Shown here one piece after another: positions 45,870 to 56,743 of a DNA stretch of 64,000 bases. Below the pieces are notes generated by a model, which was not told the DNA's origin, ran no database searches, and saw only the letters and a program-made list of their open reading frames with translations. Within the stretch, counting starts at the first letter, position 1; each line of letters begins with the position of its first letter. Made by a program: the position numbers and the translations under genes. Source of the stretch: Chlorokybus atmophyticus (Eukaryota; Streptophyta; Chlorokybophyceae; Chlorokybales; Chlorokybaceae); assembly GCA_009103225.1 (NCBI GenBank), contig RHPI01002888.1:79223-143222 (forward strand), written 5' to 3'.

Positions 45870-46330
45870 GCTGACCTTGAATGAGAGCGAGTGCGAGCCA
45901 CCAGCTCGAGAGGCAGGTATCCTTGAACCTCTCCATCTTCCTCATCCCAATGGGGACGAAACCATGCCTGCTCTGTCTAGCAATCCAGCCCCATGCCAAC
46001 AGAAAAATTGAAGTCCTCTCCCAGCAGCAGGTCCAAGGATTCCGCGTCAGTGACCACACATTTCTGTATGCCTTTAGTGATGTGGGAAGGGTCTAACCCT
46101 GGGCGAATGCAGAGGGCCTGCCTGGTGATGCCAATCCTTGTCGCGGTTGATGGTTGCTGTGTCGAAAACGTATGGGCAGGGCATCAGCTCAGCGCTGGTG
46201 ATGCCAAAGTCGCGTGCGAGGTAGCGCCCAATAACAGGCTGGCTCCAGAGTCTAGCATCACGCGCTTGGGTGCCCACCCGTCGATGGTAACATGCTTGCT
46301 TTTTTCGGCGATAATGGCTGCGTTGGCGTA
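45870..46330 (-). pseudogene. Element 1 aspartic protease
   Basis: Contains the catalytic triad context APKRVMLDSGAS with an intact D-S-G, followed by a block near LARDFGITSAELMPCPYVFD. This is the retropepsin of the element. Its frame is broken downstream. Confidence 0.7.
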
Positions 46331-48495
46331 GATGCGCATCCGCTTGAACCGTCGGTGGCGTCTGCATGGGGTGACTGCTGCTGCGTGAGTTCTCCGGTGG
46401 TGTCGAGCGGAGTGCGGCAAGCGCCCCTCGATCGGCTGAGTCTTGCGAACCTCCTTATCGGCGGCCTGACCTGAACCATCATGGTCTTGGCTGTTGGTAT
46501 ACTCGCTGCGGCCTGGGTGCTAGCGGTGCTACCTGTGGCTGCCTTGATTGTGGCGTAGGGAGATTGCGCCTCTGTATGGCCGAGATCATACCTGGCGGTG
46601 TGGCCATTGGCTGTCGGGGAAGCCCTTGGGGAACCGGGTGTTTGTGGGCCCGCCTCCCGTGCAGCCTGTTTTGCCACATAAGTCTTGTGTACACAATGAG
46701 CCGCCTCCCTGACCAGTGTACCTTCCCATGTGGCTGTTGGATTGCTGATCTCGTCACTCCAGCGATGGTTTTGAGGCATGGGTTGAAAATACATTGCGCG
46801 CACGAGCCGCGCTCTTATGTCGTGGGTGATGGTGGGAACCCTTAAGATCCCTGCCATGTAGGTATCCCATCTGCCATTGACCACCCCCACTTCTAGCACC
46901 GTTGTTGCCCGTGCACGCACAGTGAGGTAGATCGTCGATTGTTGGACATGCTGCTCATAAGCAACTGCGATGCGTTTGCGTTGTCGCGCTGTATCCACTT
47001 TTAAAAACCTCAGTGTGGCCTCTTGAGCTCTTTCAAAGGTGTTGGTGGCTGCCGAGGCCACCTCGATATAGGCTTGCCGTAGCGAGTGAAGAAAGGCGTC
47101 TTGCCATGACAATATGGTGCCAAATACGAACAAAGGGACTGCGGGGTGCTTAGCCAAGTCACTAGTCTCGCTCGCGCTGCACTGCCACCTTCTCGCATCC
47201 CCATCATCTGTCTCAAGCCAATGCCTTCTTGTCGTTGTAGCATGGTTGCTTGTCGCAACAGGGCAGTGCAAACTTGCTCTTCTTTAACTAGGCCTGCTCC
47301 GTCCCGTTGTGTACACCCTTGTAGTGTAAGGTAGCCTCTCCCTAAACCTCGCTGATCATCAGGTAAATCTTCCACCAAGGCGGGTAGCAGCGGGGCGATC
47401 ACCCCCCTAGTTTGTTGGGCCAGCGCCCTCGCCTGGTCAATGTCGGTCTCAACCAACAATTGCTGGCCTATCGTCCAGAACGACACCTTGCACCGTTGAG
47501 ATAGAAGCACGAGCAGCGGCAAGGGCCTCTGCCCGTGCGTTGATGGCTGTAGTTTGGTCATGTCGCCAGGTGAACGCTTGTTCCGCAGCAGCGTAGCGCT
47601 CGTGAAGTCGCGTAGCAGTGAGAGTCCTCGGTGTTTCATCGGCCCAAAGGCATGTCAGCTGCATCGCTGACGTACTGCTGCACGTTGGGTTACCAGTCTC
47701 AATATGTATTCAGCGGATTGGCTCGAAAGGCTCGTGATGGACTTGTGCAGGCTGGCGAGCGCGATTTGCATGTTGTCATGCAGAGTCTCAAACAGCTGCA
47801 AGGCCGACTCCAGCACGTCAGGTGTTCTAACCACAATTGCGCAGTCTCGCATGGGAGGCGCCGTGCCGGTGAGGATTTCATCCTCCATTTGCCGCTGGGT
47901 CTGCTCCGGCAAGGTGTGATATTCAGGCAGGGGGAAAACATGATTCAATGCGCGTTGTGCGCTCTCCTCCTCGCCTAAAAACAATTGTAGTGGGATCTGC
48001 TCCACGCATGATGGTCTCCCATGCGCGCTCAGCTTGCTGACCTCTCAGGACAGCCTGAGTGGCGTCGAGGGCGGGCAACGTAGCTGCGCGCGTTGCGGCA
48101 GTTGCAGCGGACTCGACAATGGCACTGGCAATAGGTGCGATAGTGCCGGTCAGTGGCGCGAGAGTGGTTTCAACGCTCGCTGACGTAGGTGCTTTTGCAG
48201 CTGGAGCGGGATTGGTGCGATTTACTACTGCAGTGGCTGTCGCCATCGTGCTCACCAGTGTTGGCGTCATGATGCCCACTGGTGTACCAACTTCTGGTGC
48301 AACTGGAGTAGTTGCTGCTGACATTAACGGCGTCGTAGCCGGTGTGGCCGTTGCTGCTGATGCATCACCGCTAGTGGCTTCAGAGGAGGTAGCTGCTGAC
48401 GATGTTGCGGCGGTTCCCCTCGTGCTCGTTGGGATGGCTGAACACGAGACGGAGTGCTCGTGTCTTTCGTGTGCTTCGGAGCCATCAGTGCCCAT
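46331..48495 (-). pseudogene. Element 1 region of unknown function between gag and protease
   Basis: Several frames (46258-47271, 47010-47639, 47655-48005, 47923-48495) together match the element 2 region 57629-59470. An Ala/Thr-rich low-complexity part is followed by a conserved globular-looking part with TLRVPTITHDIRARLVRAMY-like and LRQMMGM blocks. I do not recognise the fold. Confidence 0.65.
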
Positions 48496-50229
48496 CGGGT
48501 AGAGTAGCAGGCGCGGTAGTCCTGCTCTTGGTCTTCCTCCAAGCGTGCCATACGCGCCATGAGGGCAGCAATATGGTCATAAGTTGGCGTGTTGGCTAGA
48601 GCCTTGGCGGCAACAGCAGCAGCACGCAGACGTTCTTCCAGTCCCTTGCGCTGAGGAGGACGATTCTTCCCCCTGTAGCCTTGCTCTTCCTTGCGAGCGT
48701 TGGCGTAGTTATTGTTGTTGTTATAACCTCCGGTGTGGTTGCTATTGTAGCCACCAGAGTTGTTGCCGTTGTGGCCTCTATTGTTGTTGCTGTTGTAGCC
48801 ACCAGAGTAGTTGTTGCAGTAGCTGTTGGCAGGTCTCAACTCAAGGAACTTGAGCCAGCAAACTGACTCAAAATGACCCGTCTTGTGACAGTGGTTGCAA
48901 ATCAGAGTTGATTACTCTTCGATGCACTCCTTTTGGTAGTGCCCATGCCGTCCACAGCGATGACACAGCACAGGGGCAGGCAAAGCGACATGAGCTGACC
49001 GTTTCTCTTTGTCGCGTGCCGGTGGAGCGTCCCGGCAACGTTTGCGGCGAGGAGGCTCAATAGTTGTGCTGGCTACAGCTGTGAGGCGCTGCGATTGGTG
49101 TCCAGCAATGCCTTCTCATACACCAAGCGCTTGTGGATGGTTTGTGCAGTCTCGATGGCTTCTTTGAGCCCTTTTTAAGGGGCCTGCTGTAGTTCAGGGT
49201 CAGGCGCGTCCACTCGCTCAAGGTGGCATCCAACTCATTAACATACACCACTGCAGCAGCCTTGTCACTGACAATCTTGCAGTCAGTGTTTTTCAACAGC
49301 CCTTTCAGTCTAGAGTACAGGCGTAGAGGGTCCTCGTTGGTCCGAACCCGTCTCAGCTCCTCCACTTTGCTGGTGGTGTGAGGTGGGACGAAGGTGCGAC
49401 GAAGTGCAGCGTATAGATCCTTGAGTGAAGAGTTAGAGATGGCAGCACATACAGTAATGGCTGGTGCGCGCAGTGCAACTGACCCGAGGGTGAAAGCACT
49501 GCCTCCCGCACGAGAGCCAAGTGTTGCCAGAGGTAGAGGCGTGCCCACCTCAAAGGCTGCAGCTCGTTGTTCTTTCAAGATAGCAGCAGAACGGTCCAGG
49601 ATCCGGGCCCGCCGTGCGACCATCATGGTCTCAATCTCTGCAGGGGTCAGGTTAATGATCACCAACTCAGGCTCCTCCTCTGCCCTCTCGATGGCTGCAG
49701 CTATGGACAAGCCGATGACAGCAGCTGGAGTGGCAGGTTGAGCGATGGCTACGGGACTGTGCAGCGACGCATATGCTATGATGCTGGCGAGCTCGACATA
49801 GCCATTAATTTGATATAGTTCAGCAACAGACCTTCAGACATTGTGTGCTTCATGTTTCAAGGATTAAGCAGCAATGTGGAAAGAAATCTCATCCGACCAG
49901 TCTTTGTTCATTAAAGCTTGCTGTCGCATTGTGGAATGGCACTTGATGATGAAGTTTGCCAGCGAGGTGGTGCCAGCACGTCCGGAGAAGCGCAGGGATG
50001 TCGTTGAGCAAGAAGACTTCATCTCGTGGTCGTCACTGTCAAACGATAGTGGGGAAGCTTGATGGCGAGGAGTAGACCGGAACGGAGTGAAGCGGGAGAC
50101 AGAATGCGAGCTTCTGCTGCTGCGATCGCTGCTTGCGTTGCTGGTCCGCTCGAAGGTGAGATTGAAGGTTGGACTCTAGCTGCTGAGGTCACCCTCGCCT
50201 ATTGGAGAGCACGGGGTGGGCCTGCTCAT
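48496..50229 (-). pseudogene. Element 1 gag with two zinc knuckles, broken
   Basis: Starts MSRPTP as in element 2. Conserved blocks include SVALRAPAIT, KDLYAALRRTF and EDPLRLYSRLKGLLKN. Two zinc knuckles lie near 48,885-48,990, then an Asn/Gly repeat region. Frameshifts near 49,165 and elsewhere, and a stop between the knuckles, disrupt it. Where element 2 has TAG after NRPP, this copy reads CAG (Gln). Confidence 0.8.
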
Positions 50230-50446
50230 ACAGCTAGTCCATAGGTGCAAGTGTATGAAGGGTAGTGTGTTTGTGCTCTACTGTCTGTCCTGATGCTGCT
50301 ACCACTCACCACACTAGTGCTTGTGTGCGCACTATGTGATGACAGTGATAACGAGTGCACAGGGATGTATTCCCCGATACAGACTGCACTATGTGATGCA
50401 GAATGCGACGCACTCACTTGAGCAAAGAGGGTGACACTGTGCATAA

Positions 50447-51350
50447 ACAAGCCACTACGATAGGTAGTGCTATATACACAGTTCTTTACACGAGTGGATG
50501 ATGTGTTACACTGTTAAGTGAGGTGAATGAATAAGCAACCTAAAGATGCTATGTCCTGACTGATGCAGCAAACATTACCGCCAAGTTTACAGCAATAACA
50601 AGCACATCGCACAAGAGCATACACTGTGTCTCACGCAGTAAGGCAGTTCATGGCAACCGGGACGGTGTGCTTCAAGTTCAAGTCGCTTCACAAGCTCTTA
50701 AAGTCAGAGTCTCTACTCTTCGCACTCACTCACAATGTCACCAGCGAGTCCAGTGACATGACTTCCTATATATACATGTCAAATCATAACTGTGCAATGC
50801 CACGCGGGCACTAGGCCAACGGTCACATCGAGGCCGTATGTTACTACGGAATCCTCTAAGGCTCGATATAACACATGAGCTAGTAACAGATTCCTAACCA
50901 ATCAGCTACGCGCGGTTCCTACAGACAGGTCTGTAGAATAGCCCTAGCTACATGCTACATGAAGTACGAAGTGGTTAGCATAAAACTGGGGCGCGCGCGG
51001 TCTTCACGCTGGTAGCCCGGGCTTGGCTGAATGTAGGCATGCTCAAGGAGGACTGGCATGCGAGGGTAGTTGGCATGATAGCAGGGTATCTTTGAGCAAC
51101 GGATTTGCTTCTTGAAGGCTGTCGGGTCGAGGGGAGTCGAGGGTCACGCTGTCTCGGACAGCTGCATGGACAGCCATGCTGTGCTGGACATGCTGCTGCA
51201 CCACCTGTGTAACGCGCAGCCAAAAACAAAAGATGACCCCAACCCTCATGGTGACAAGTGCTTCGTGCAGCTGGTCTGCTGCTGCTGGGTAGCACGGGCA
51301 GATGGAGTCGGTGTTCTCCCTAGTGCACATGCTGTGCTGTAGCACACAAA
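50447..51350 (-). repeat. 5' LTR of Gypsy element 1
   Basis: About 900 bp. Its end next to gag is followed by CAGTGTCACCCTCTTTGCTC on the minus strand, shared with element 2. Its other end runs straight into the 3' LTR of element 2 with no intervening host sequence. Confidence 0.8.
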
Positions 51351-52186
51351 GTCAACAAGCCACTACTATAGGTAGTGCTGTTTACATAGTTCTTTGCATG
51401 GGTGGAAGAGAAATTACACTGTTAAGTGAGGTGAATGAGCAAGCAACACGTGGATGCTATGCCCTGACTGATGCCCACAAGCACACCGCGATCAAGTACA
51501 CACAGCTCACAGCAAAGACAAGCACGGTGCACAAGAACATGCACAGGCTCTCACACGGTGAGGGGATTCTTGAGAACCGGGACGGTGTGTTTCGTAGTTC
51601 AAGTCGCTTCACAAGCTCTTGGCTTTCTCACTTACAGTGTCACCAGCTGATCCGGTGAACACTGTGCCTACTTATACAAGTCAACTCATGACTGTCCATA
51701 ACATAAGCTAACGGTCATATCGAGGCTATTTCCACAGGAAATTGCCACTCGATATGAAACCCAACTTATAACTGAACTCACTACTGAACAGCTACGCGCG
51801 GTGCCTATGTAGGCTATGGTCATGAGCTACTCTAGAGACATGACCTAGCTACTGGTCAGAGACGCGCGCGGGTCGCCATGCTGGTAAGCCGGGCGAGAGT
51901 CTCGCTGTAGGCATGCCCGATGACGACTGGCATGCCCGGGCGATAGGCATGACAGCTGTCGGGTCGAGGGTCACGCTGTCTTGGACAGCTGCATGGACAG
52001 CCATGCTGTGCTGGACATGCTGCTGCACCACCTGTGTAACGCGCAGCCAAAAACAAAAGATGACCCCAACCCTCATGGTGACAAGTGCTTCGTGCAGCTG
52101 GTCTGCTGCTGCTGGGTAGTACGGGCAGATGGAGTCGGTGTTCTCCCTAGTGTACATGCTGTGCTGTAGCACACAAAGTCAACAAG
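51351..52186 (-). repeat. 3' LTR of Gypsy element 2
   Basis: About 840 bp. Positions 51351-51954 match the 5' LTR at 61611-62215 almost exactly. The remaining 230 bp (51955-52186) has no counterpart there because the 5' copy is truncated, but it matches the equivalent part of element 1's LTR (51118-51350). Confidence 0.9.
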
Positions 52187-52234
52187 CCACCCCCCCTGGG
52201 CTCCGGGGGAGGTTCCAGCTCCAGAGCTCAGCTT

Positions 52235-52606
52235 CTAGCGCAAGTGAGGAGGGCCGTTGGTACGGCAATCGTCGCACCAATACTCCGCCATAGGTATCGC
52301 GTCCAAAGGTGGCTCCAGGCAATAGTAATGCAGGCCCTTGTTGCAGCCATCGCATAGCATCATGAGTGCGTCGTCACCGGCGCTGCCGCAGCGTTCACAG
52401 CGTGTGCTGCGCGCGGGATGAGGGTGCTGGATACGCCCGAAGCCGGCTACGTAAGGAAGATGACATGGCGCACAGTTCACCATGTTGTCCTTCAACCTCT
52501 CTCCTTTTTGACCAAGAAGGTCCAGCTCCCCTGTGGAGTACACTTTGAGTACCTTGTAAACGGTGCGGCCTACGGAGGTGTCAAGCGTGTCTTTGGTGGC
52601 TGCCAT
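52235..52606 (-). CDS. Element 2 Pol C-terminal PHD finger module
   Basis: Open frame of 123 residues with a full PHD zinc finger in residues about 69-117: CERCG, MMLCDGCNKGLHYYCLEPPL, then WCDDC. The Cys4-His-Cys3 order and the W before the last Cys pair fit histone-tail-binding fingers. It follows the integrase and would tether the integration complex to chromatin, an inference by analogy with chromodomain Gypsy elements. Element 1 keeps the same module, so it is a stable part of this lineage. Confidence 0.85.
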   Translation of the reverse strand: MAATKDTLDTSVGRTVYKVLKVYSTGELDLLGQKGERLKDNMVNCAPCHLPYVAGFGRIQHPHPARSTRCERCGSAGDDALMMLCDGCNKGLHYYCLEPPLDAIPMAEYWCDDCRTNGPPHLR

Positions 52607-52775
52607 GCGATAGGCAAAGTCCCCCGCTTGAAACCGCCGTCGGCGCTCCGTGTAGAATCCGCTGCGTACGCGCTCCTAGCGCAGCGTGTCGCGATGCCGC
52701 GCGATGCGCAGGTTGTTGAAGGCCATGGGGACGATGCTTGAAAAGTGCGGCGCGCGTGGTGATGTCGTGGTGCAT

Positions 52776-53660
52776 CTAGTCGGGGTCGTTGAGGTTGTTC
52801 ACGACGCGATCCACCTCCTGCTGCGCAAGGAAGGGGAGCAATGGTGGTCGCCCGAACAGCAGGTAGCACGTGCTGTACTCCCGCAGAGCCGCCTGCTTGG
52901 ACAATCGATATCCGAGGGCCACCCACGGGAGGTGGTCATCCCAAGTGTTCTTCTCGTACTCCAGCACGTACTTGCGGAGTGCCTTCTTGATGGTCTGTAC
53001 TGTACGCTCGGCGAGACCGTCGGCTTGAGAGTGATCACGCGAGGTACGGCGGTGGTCGATGTAACATTTGTCCAAGAGGGTGTCGAACTCCCCTTTGAAC
53101 TCAGTACCTTGGTCAGTGATGACCTTGGCGCAGCTGCCATATCGGCTGAGAACGTGAGAGAGGAAGGCTTGAGACACCCCCCTTCTGCTCTTGTCGGGTA
53201 ATGGTACCAGCTCCACCCATTTGGAGAAGTGCTCGATCATGACCAGGATGTAACGGTTGCCATGCGCTGAGGGTGCCAAGTCCCCCAAGATGTCGAGCCC
53301 CCATAGGCAAAAGAGACCGGAGATGGGGAGTGGGTGCAAGGTGGCGCTACGCGTGTTGAGGCTGGCGCGCACCATGTCACTGCTGGCAGTGGCTGACGAA
53401 CCCGTGCACCTGTTTTGTTAACCCATACCACCAATATTGTGCCCTCACTAGGCTGACTGTACGCTTGACACCGAAGTGTCCAAGCTCAGTGTGGAGGGGA
53501 GTGATGATGCCCTCGCGCGTGACCGGTGTCGGCACTTCCTTGTCTTTGTCGTGGAAGCGGCGATACAGCTTGTCACCTGCTCATCGATAGTGACGGGTGC
53601 GTTGGTTGACCCGGTCCTTCTCTCGGGCGCTCATGCCGGAGGGAAGCTGGCCACTTTGAA
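52776..53660 (-). pseudogene. Element 2 integrase (HHCC and DDE), frameshifted
   Basis: The zinc-binding part (LGHFGVKRTVSLVRAQYWWY, then VSHCQQ) is followed by a one-base loss at the last zinc-binding Cys, where element 1 reads CQQCDM. The catalytic core is open from 53375: LDILGDLAPSAHGNRYI, VITDQGTEFKGEFD and ADGLAERTVQTIKKALR give an intact DDE triad. A TGA lies near 53578-53580 upstream. Strand transfer residues are present, but the full protein cannot be made from this copy. Confidence 0.88.
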
Positions 53661-53820
53661 GAAAGGAGAGTGATGGCTTGTTCTGCCATATGTTCTGCCT
53701 GGTGTCAGTGGGCGCCAGCTCTGTGTTATCGACGTCAATATTGGCTGCGTGGGCGTCTCCCAAGGGTGTGGTTGCCGCAGGGCCGGTAGGCTCAAGGGCA
53801 GGAATTTCCCCTGCCACTGC

Positions 53821-55470
53821 TCAGGCCGTGGTGTTGGTCTTGCGCCCTGAGCGCAACGCGGCAGCAGCAAATATGGCTGCCATGGTGGGGGCTGTTGCTG
53901 CAGGGACGAACTCATGCCGCGCTCCAGTTGCGTCGTTGGTGCTAAGGTGAGGGTTGCGACTGAGGCCATCGGCGTCTTGGTTGGTGAGGCCAGCGCGGTG
54001 GTCGATCTCGAAGTCGTATTCCTGCAACAGCAGGGCCCATCGAGCAAGTTTCCCTGTCAGATGTTGGTTGGTCATCAGCCACTTGAGGGGCTGATGATCA
54101 GTGATCAGTTGGAACTGTCGACCAAAGAGGAAAGGTCGGAAGAAGGAGATGGCCCACACTGCAGCGAGGCACTCCCCTTCGTATCTGCTGTAGTTGGCCT
54201 CGGCGCTGTTGTTGCTTCGGCTGGCGTATGACACCACCCGCTCCTTCTTGTTCTCATCGTGCTGCACCAGCACCGCTCCCATTCCCAGCTTGCTCCAGTC
54301 GGTGTGAAGGATGAAAGGCTTGGCGTAGTCCGCACGTTGAATGATGGGAGCGGTGGTGAGCCTGCTCTTCAGCTCCTCGAAGGCCTGCTGTTGCGGCTCC
54401 TTCCATGCGAACTCCACCTCCTTCTTTAGTAGCTCGTTGAGGGGCCTTGCGATCTTCGCGAAGTCCTTCACGAACCGGCGATAGTAGTTGGCAAGTCCCA
54501 AGAAAGCGCGCAGACGTGTGAGGTCTGTCGGGGCAGGGATAGCTGTCAGAGCCTCTACTTTTGCCTGCTGCACATACACACCATGGGGCACAATCATGTG
54601 CCCTAAGTACGGCACCTTGTGGGTGAAGAAGGTACACTTGTCGGGGTGTACGGTCATCCCCACTCCCTTGAGTCGTTCCAACACCGCTTTGATGTGCTGA
54701 AGATGCTCCTCGTTGCTGCGGCTGAAGATGAGGATGTCATCGATATAGCACCGCGCGCAGTCCAGCCCCTTCAAGGCCTTGTCCATGACGCGTTGAAACT
54801 TGGCAGGGGCATTCTTCAGCCCCAACGGCATTACCTTCCATTGGTACAATTGTCGGTTGCCCCAGAAGGAGGTCTTGTGCTTGTCCTCGTCCTTGATGGC
54901 GATTTGGTTGTACCCTTGACGCATGTCTTGGATGCTGAAGACTGTGCAGTCTCCCACATCATAAAAGATACCCTCTGCTGTGGGCATGGGGTACCTGTCT
55001 TGCTTGGTCTTGTTGTTGAGGGGGCGATAGTCGCCACACATGCGTCGCTCTGTCCAGTTGCCTGCTGAATTCTTCTTCAGTGGCATGACGATTGCTGCTA
55101 CGAAGTCCGATGTGGACTCTTCGATAAGGCCTGCATCAAGCAGCGCCTTACATCTCTGTTCCACCAGGTCCTCCTCCAACTTGGAGAGCCTGTATTGCCG
55201 TCGGAACACCGGCTCAGTGTCCACCAGCTCGATGTCCATCTGGTACACTGAGCATGTACCCAGTTCCTTCACATTGAAGCTGAATTGGCTCCTCCACTTG
55301 TTGAGGAGAGCCTCCAGCTTCTCTCGAGTGTCTTCTGTGGCCAACGGGCCAATGGCATGGTCCCAGGAGGTTGCATTGGCAACCACGGGAATGTCCTCCA
55401 CTGTCACTGCTGCTTGCTCCTCCATGTGGACCACCTCGAGGGCTGTGTGAGCTGCCTTGGTGTGCCTGTC
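53821..55470 (-). CDS. Element 2 reverse transcriptase and RNase H
   Basis: Long open frame (the frame itself runs 53821-55602). RT fingers and palm: RRQYRLSKLEEDLVEQRC, GDYRPLNNKTKQDRYPMP, FSIQDMRQGYNQIAIKDED, PLGLKNAPAKFQRVMDKAL and the catalytic YIDDILIFS. Connection: LGLANYYRRFVKDFAKIARP. RNase H: ILHTDWSKLGMGAVLVQHDE, EGECLAAVWAISFFRPFLFG and TDHQPLKWLM. All catalytic Asp residues appear intact. A TGA at the end separates it from the integrase, although the frame continues beyond it. Confidence 0.95.
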   Translation of the reverse strand, partial: DRHTKAAHTALEVVHMEEQAAVTVEDIPVVANATSWDHAIGPLATEDTREKLEALLNKWRSQFSFNVKELGTCSVYQMDIELVDTEPVFRRQYRLSKLEEDLVEQRCKALLDAGLIEESTSDFVAAIVMPLKKNSAGNWTERRMCGDYRPLNNKTKQDRYPMPTAEGIFYDVGDCTVFSIQDMRQGYNQIAIKDEDKHKTSFWGNRQLYQWKVMPLGLKNAPAKFQRVMDKALKGLDCARCYIDDILIFSRSNEEHLQHIKAVLERLKGVGMTVHPDKCTFFTHKVPYLGHMIVPHGVYVQQAKVEALTAIPAPTDLTRLRAFLGLANYYRRFVKDFAKIARPLNELLKKEVEFAWKEPQQQAFEELKSRLTTAPIIQRADYAKPFILHTDWSKLGMGAVLVQHDENKKERVVSYASRSNNSAEANYSRYEGECLAAVWAISFFRPFLFGRQFQLITDHQPLKWLMTNQHLTGKLARWALLLQEYDFEIDHRAGLTNQDADGLSRNPHLSTNDATGARHEFVPAATAPTMAAIFAAAALRSGRKTNTTA

Positions 55471-55472
55471 GG

Positions 55473-56743
55473 CTACACGATCAGCCCACCAGCCAAGTGT
55501 TCGAGATCCTTGAAGGACACGTGGCGGTCTTGCAATGCGAAGCTCAGCTCCAGCAGCCAAACCATGTTGTTCTGGTCCATGGCGCGGCCAAGCAGCTGGC
55601 ATTGCTGACTGACTGTCAGCGATGAACCCGTGATGCTGTTGGGGAAGAATCCCATGGCGCGTTCACGTTCGCGTGCGTTGGGTTCCTCCAGCCTGTTGGT
55701 GGTCGCATAAAACACCATCCCGTCACCACTGTTTCGAAATGCGTAGGAGCCCGGGTAGGACACCAACGTGGGGAGTTCGCGACGGGGCTGACCGGGCTGA
55801 TTGCACGGGTAGAAGTGGTTGTGGTCATGACGCAGGACAGGTTGTGCTTTGCAACCGGGGTCAAGGATGTCATCGACCAGCAGGTTGCAGGCCGAGTGCT
55901 GCGTGTGTATTCTGCGGTCATGAGTTCCTCCACGGTGGTCAAGTTTGTCCACTTGGCACGTACACGACGTGCGCGCGAGCCATGTCGTGCCGCGTTCACC
56001 TTGAGTGGGTGCCCCAGAATGGAGCAAACTTGTCGGTAGCTGGAGGCAATGTGCGGACGCTTGTCGTCCTCTGAACGCACATTTTCGGTGACGTATCCCA
56101 GGGGTCTGGAGATCTGGTGGTGTTGAAGGAGGTGGATGATTCTCATCAGCTCCCAAAACAGCCCGCAGCGAGGGTTCTCGAGGCCTTGCCCCTTGCCTGC
56201 CCTGGAGTGCCCTTGGCATTCCCACCCAGCTATTAACAGGTCGATGTTGCCGAGGGACAGTAGGTGATCTTCAGTGATCAGCCGGATGTCTTGTGGCAAT
56301 GCTTTGAGGCTGCCTTGCAACGCCGAGAGGGGTAGTTGACGTGAATACCTTTCGTGCAGTTGGCGTAAGTGGTGCTTGAGGACCGTTTGCGCGTGTGGGT
56401 CTGGGTCGCAGCAATAGTATTTGACAACCTTCACCCCCGTGTTGAGGACCGCGGCAAGACCACTGCCAATGCCTCCAAACAGCTCCAACACTGTGATGCC
56501 TTGTTGCCTGCGAAAGGTGTGGAACTCCACCACTCCGGTGGCCACCATATGGTGGTCCTGCACCTTGTTGTGGCTGCGGTAGTTGGGGAAGCGCGTGGTG
56601 ATCAGTGGATGGCTGAGCAAGACGTGTGCGTCCACCTGTGCGCGCCAGCGCCGTTCAGCTGGGTCTTGTAATGCTACTTCCACGTGGTGGCATCCTCCTG
56701 CTCCTCGTTGTACGGGGTGGGAGAGGAGTCGACGTTTCGACAC
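55473..56743 (-). pseudogene. Element 2 C5 cytosine DNA methyltransferase (one frameshift)
   Basis: Transfers methyl groups from SAM to DNA cytosine C5. Motif I: ITVLELFGGIGSGLAAVL (SAM binding). Motif II-like acidic turn: YYCCDPDPHAQ. Motif IV with the catalytic Cys: DLLIAGWECQGHSRAGKGQG, where the usual Pro before Cys is Glu. Motif VI: VTENVR. Motifs VIII-X: LPTLVSYPGSYAF, ARERERAMGFFPN and LLGRAMDQNNMVWLL. The N-terminal part lies in the frame starting at 56743. The C-terminal part lies in the frame ending at 55473. A single frameshift near 55,910 separates them, while element 1 is continuous there. The order resembles DRM/DNMT3-type enzymes in having LLGRAMDQN as the last motif. It overlaps the protease frame by 70 bp and precedes RT. 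Confidence 0.9.

Larger units (their letters stand above)
35139..51350 (-). mobile_element. Ty3/Gypsy LTR retrotransposon, element 1 (degenerate, carries nested Copia)
   Basis: Minus-strand element. 5' LTR at 50447-51350, gag at 48496-50229, unknown region, protease, DNA methyltransferase, gap with an LTR fragment, RT/RNase H, integrase interrupted by a Copia insertion (37504-42423), PHD finger and 3' LTR at 35139-35950. Domain order matches element 2 exactly. Most frames carry frameshifts or stops, so it is not autonomous. The two LTRs have clearly diverged, which suggests an old insertion or recombination between copies. Confidence 0.85.

Noticed and set aside
48059-49741. Plus-strand frames rich in Val/Ala within the Gypsy gag region
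   Set aside because: They are antisense shadows of the Ala/Thr-rich and Asn/Gly-rich minus-strand Gag region; element 2 shows the same shadow at 59154-60139.
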